Source of the DNA: Plantago ovata
Taxonomy: Eukaryota; Streptophyta; Magnoliopsida; Lamiales; Plantaginaceae
DNA: 64,000 nucleotides
Assembly (NCBI GenBank): GCA_028274465.1
Contig: CM051456.1
Coordinates: 77,982,753-78,046,752, forward strand
Direction: 5' to 3'
Under the pieces are notes generated by a model. The model did no database searches, was not told where the DNA came from, and saw only the letters and a program-made list of their open reading frames with translations. Positions 61,737-64,000 of the stretch are shown in pieces. Made by a program: the position numbers and the translations under genes. Numbering within the stretch: the stretch's first letter is position 1; each line of letters opens with the position of its first letter.

Positions 61737-64000
61737 GCTCAAAAGGAAACCACTAAAGTGGTAATCATCGCTGAAGATCAACAAGTGAGTTCTGAGGAAC
61801 TGTACTTGAACTTCAAAAGATCCACTTTGTCAAGAGTTGCTAAGTCCGTCAGCAACTGGCAAAGATACAGGAGAATGGATTTCTCTGATCTCCATCATCA
61901 TCTATCTAATGAGAAAAAGAGATCTTCTCTGCTGAAGCTCGAGACATTCGTTCACTCCATCCTCCCTGAAGAAATGACATATTCTCAGCAAATGAGCTCG
62001 AATCTGATTGCTCAAATCAGAGAGAATATGAAGGCCAAATACAAGAGTGCCTCTCCAGCTGAACAAGCTGTGATGCTCAAAGGTTCATTTGTACCTGTGG
62101 TGGCTGATCCCCACAAAATCAATGAGGAAGAGGAAGTGAGGAGTGTTGCTTTGTACAAGCACCTCGAGTTAGTAATTCTGACCGATGATGATGAAGAGGA
62201 AGAAGATGAGAACATTCCCACTGATCCAAGTGATGATGAAGGGAAAGATTCCAAGGACAAGAAAGACGATGATGATGACAATCATGGTCGAAGTCCTGAT
62301 GCTGGAGGCTTAAAGTTGAAAGTTGCTGAAAATGTTCAACAAGAAAATCAGCAAGCTGAACAACCACAACCTCAACATGAATCTCAACCTCCTCCTGCTG
62401 CTGCTGAAAATCAAGAACCTGTACAAGGTGCTGATACTGAAGAAGAATATGCCAGAAAAAGGGCTGCCTTGAAAAATGGCAAGAGTCCAATTTCCGATGC
62501 CAAGTTCACTGATGCAAACCTTGATGATGATGATGAATTGGATGAAGATTACCAACGCGCTCTACAGAACAGTCTATTGATCCATGCAAGGCATACGCAG
62601 GATCTAGAAATTGGTCAATCTTCAGGAGTAAGACCAAAGGAAGTTCCCTCCCTTCCATTTACTGCTGGCGAAACTCCAGTAATTGAGTCTCAAACTCAAT
62701 TAAAACTAACTACTGGCGAAACTCCAGTAATTGAGTCTCAAACGTTGCCCTCAGCAACTACTCAATTAAAACTAACTACTGGTGAAACTCCAGTTGTTGA
62801 GTCTGAAGTGTTGCCATCAGCAACCACTCAACCAAAAGGAAGTGAAGCTGCTGACTTAGGTTCCAAGGTTGCTGACCTTGATGAATCTAAGGATGACGAC
62901 GACTTATCAGCAAATGAGGATGAACAATCCAAAAGAGATCCAAAAGTGGTTCAAATTCCTCCTCCTGATTACATAAATGATTTAGACGATGGTCTAAGAG
63001 GAGAATTGCTGATAAAGGATGATCAGTTTGCTTCAGAACTGAAAGTTCATTCCTTGACACCAAACCTAGTGCCGTTCCCAAGAGTTGAGGAGTTTACTCC
63101 TAGAATTTTGGCACTAAAGAAAGTCCATGATGCCTGCAAACCAGAAGATGAGGCATTGCTTGCTGAGAGCCCGCTTGATTTTGAAAAATATTGGCTACAG
63201 TGCTGAGACGCACTACTACTCTGACAATAGCTCAGAAAGACATCAGTCTTTATCACAAGAGCTATGAAGAAAATGTAAGTCAAGCACTCAAGCTAGCAAA
63301 GACCGCTCTCGTGAAGGCTCAGACTTTCATGGATGATAAGGCCGCAACAGAAAAACGACATGAAGAGAACATGGTGAGTATTCAAAAAGAGTTGTAAAAA
63401 ATGACTTCTGATCAGCAACAAATCATCATGAAGTATAACAGCTTAAGCACTCTTGCTGAAAATTGCAATGAGTTCTATTCTCTGCACATCACTCCGATGT
63501 TGCAATCCATGTCTAAGGGGGAAAAGAAAAGTACCAGAAAAAAGAAACCAAACCCCTCCTACTGTTGATGAGCCACTGCCCATAGAACCGCTTGCTGAAA
63601 AAGAGCAAAGTTCCAAAAGGCAAGCAGAATCTGAGTTGAATTCAGCAAGTACCAAAAAGAGAAAAACTGCTGCTGAAACTCAAGATTTTTGCCATACTGA
63701 AAGTCATCAAAATCTGAATGAAGATGATGAAGATGATGACAATCAAACAATAGCTCAAGCCATAAGAGCTAGACCTTTAACAGCCTTGACTCCGTCTGGC
63801 CACTCAAAGCATTTCTCGTCTGACTCTTCAGCAAGAGATCAAGACAATGCTAAATCAAGACGAAGAAGGCAAAGACAGGAAGAAAAGAGGCTGGCCAGCA
63901 TTGCTATTGGCTCCGGCATCGAATATACAAAGACCAGCAATGATGAAACCTCTCAGAATGTGATCAGAAACATTCATGGTTGATGGATCTTAAAGCTGGA

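Larger units (their letters stand above)
61284..64000 (+). pseudogene. Sirevirus extra ('env-like') ORF, fourth copy, runs off the window
   Basis: Begins within the acidic segment (EETVNAERTEPQPVLLQQ) and keeps the three candidate mini-introns (61364-61438, 61508-61583, 61662-61736). Then MDFSDLHHHLSNEKK (61876), D/E run (about 62185-62285), three GETPV units (62665-62800), LKVHSLTPNLVPFPRVEEF (63040), a 1-bp deletion near 63180, coiled coil (63191-63397, stop at 63395), STKKRKT motif (about 63650), Arg-rich stretch and the start of the C-terminal domain (TSQNVIRNIHG, then TGA 63981-63983 for a Cys or Trp). Function unknown. Confidence 0.85.

Noticed and set aside
61785..61870. A fourth intron-like segment (CAA|GTGAGT ... 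GATACAG|G, 86 bp) in the Sirevirus extra ORF
   Set aside because: Removing it breaks the downstream frame, the unspliced frame is clean in two copies, and the host copy has lost the donor by deletion.

Overview
This window is plant nuclear DNA made almost entirely of nested, mostly dead retrotransposons. It probably comes from a large, repeat-rich eudicot genome, but nothing here identifies the species. Evidence for a plant: a Ty1/copia element with a methionine-initiator-tRNA primer site and an extra ORF after pol (Sirevirus-like), Ty3/gypsy Athila-type elements with an aspartate-tRNA primer site, and an L1-type LINE with plant DUF4283/zf-RVT domains. I found no convincing host gene, tRNA, rRNA or CRISPR array. 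One 100-N assembly gap lies at 31462-31561.

Layout. 1-886 is a minus-strand Athila-type LTR cut by the window edge, sitting in a decayed LINE (887 to about 6890). The LINE is split again by a solo Sirevirus LTR (2241-3751, TSD tatat). 6900-9700 is AT-rich unassigned DNA, a duplicated hairpin-bearing repeat and a degenerate LTR-like block. 9706-12519 is the 3' end of a plus-strand Sirevirus. Its 3' LTR (12520-13250 and 36896-37636) was split by a complete minus-strand Sirevirus (13251-36895, TSD agctt). That element carries two later insertions: a 7.1-kb Sirevirus (24963-32067, TSD aatag) inside its integrase gene, and a solo Athila-type LTR (19037-20239, TSD cgctg) inside its extra ORF. 37637-39385 is an unrelated LTR.

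39386-48829 holds an autonomous-type Athila element (gag, protease, reverse transcriptase, RNase H, part of integrase; 'element B') with rearranged ends, followed by a piece of a second Athila integrase. 48830-61195 is a recent-looking tandem LTR-internal-LTR-internal array of a gag-protease element ('element C') that has no reverse transcriptase or integrase but carries a plant-transposon-protein-like ORF. Its second unit is truncated and fused, through a GC-rich palindromic linker, to a fourth copy of the Sirevirus extra ORF (61284 to the window end).

Three signals stand out. (1) GC-rich palindromes of the form arm-GCG-NNN-CGC-arm recur in LTRs and internal regions of several Athila subfamilies. 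Their arms change together, and they sit at several rearrangement breakpoints. (2) The Sirevirus extra ORF contains three short, AT-rich, phase-0 GT...AG segments (71-76 bp), preserved in three copies, that look like mini-introns or exitrons. (3) The same ORF encodes an acidic, coiled-coil protein with a PKKRK-like basic motif and no visible membrane segment, which fits a nuclear protein better than an envelope.
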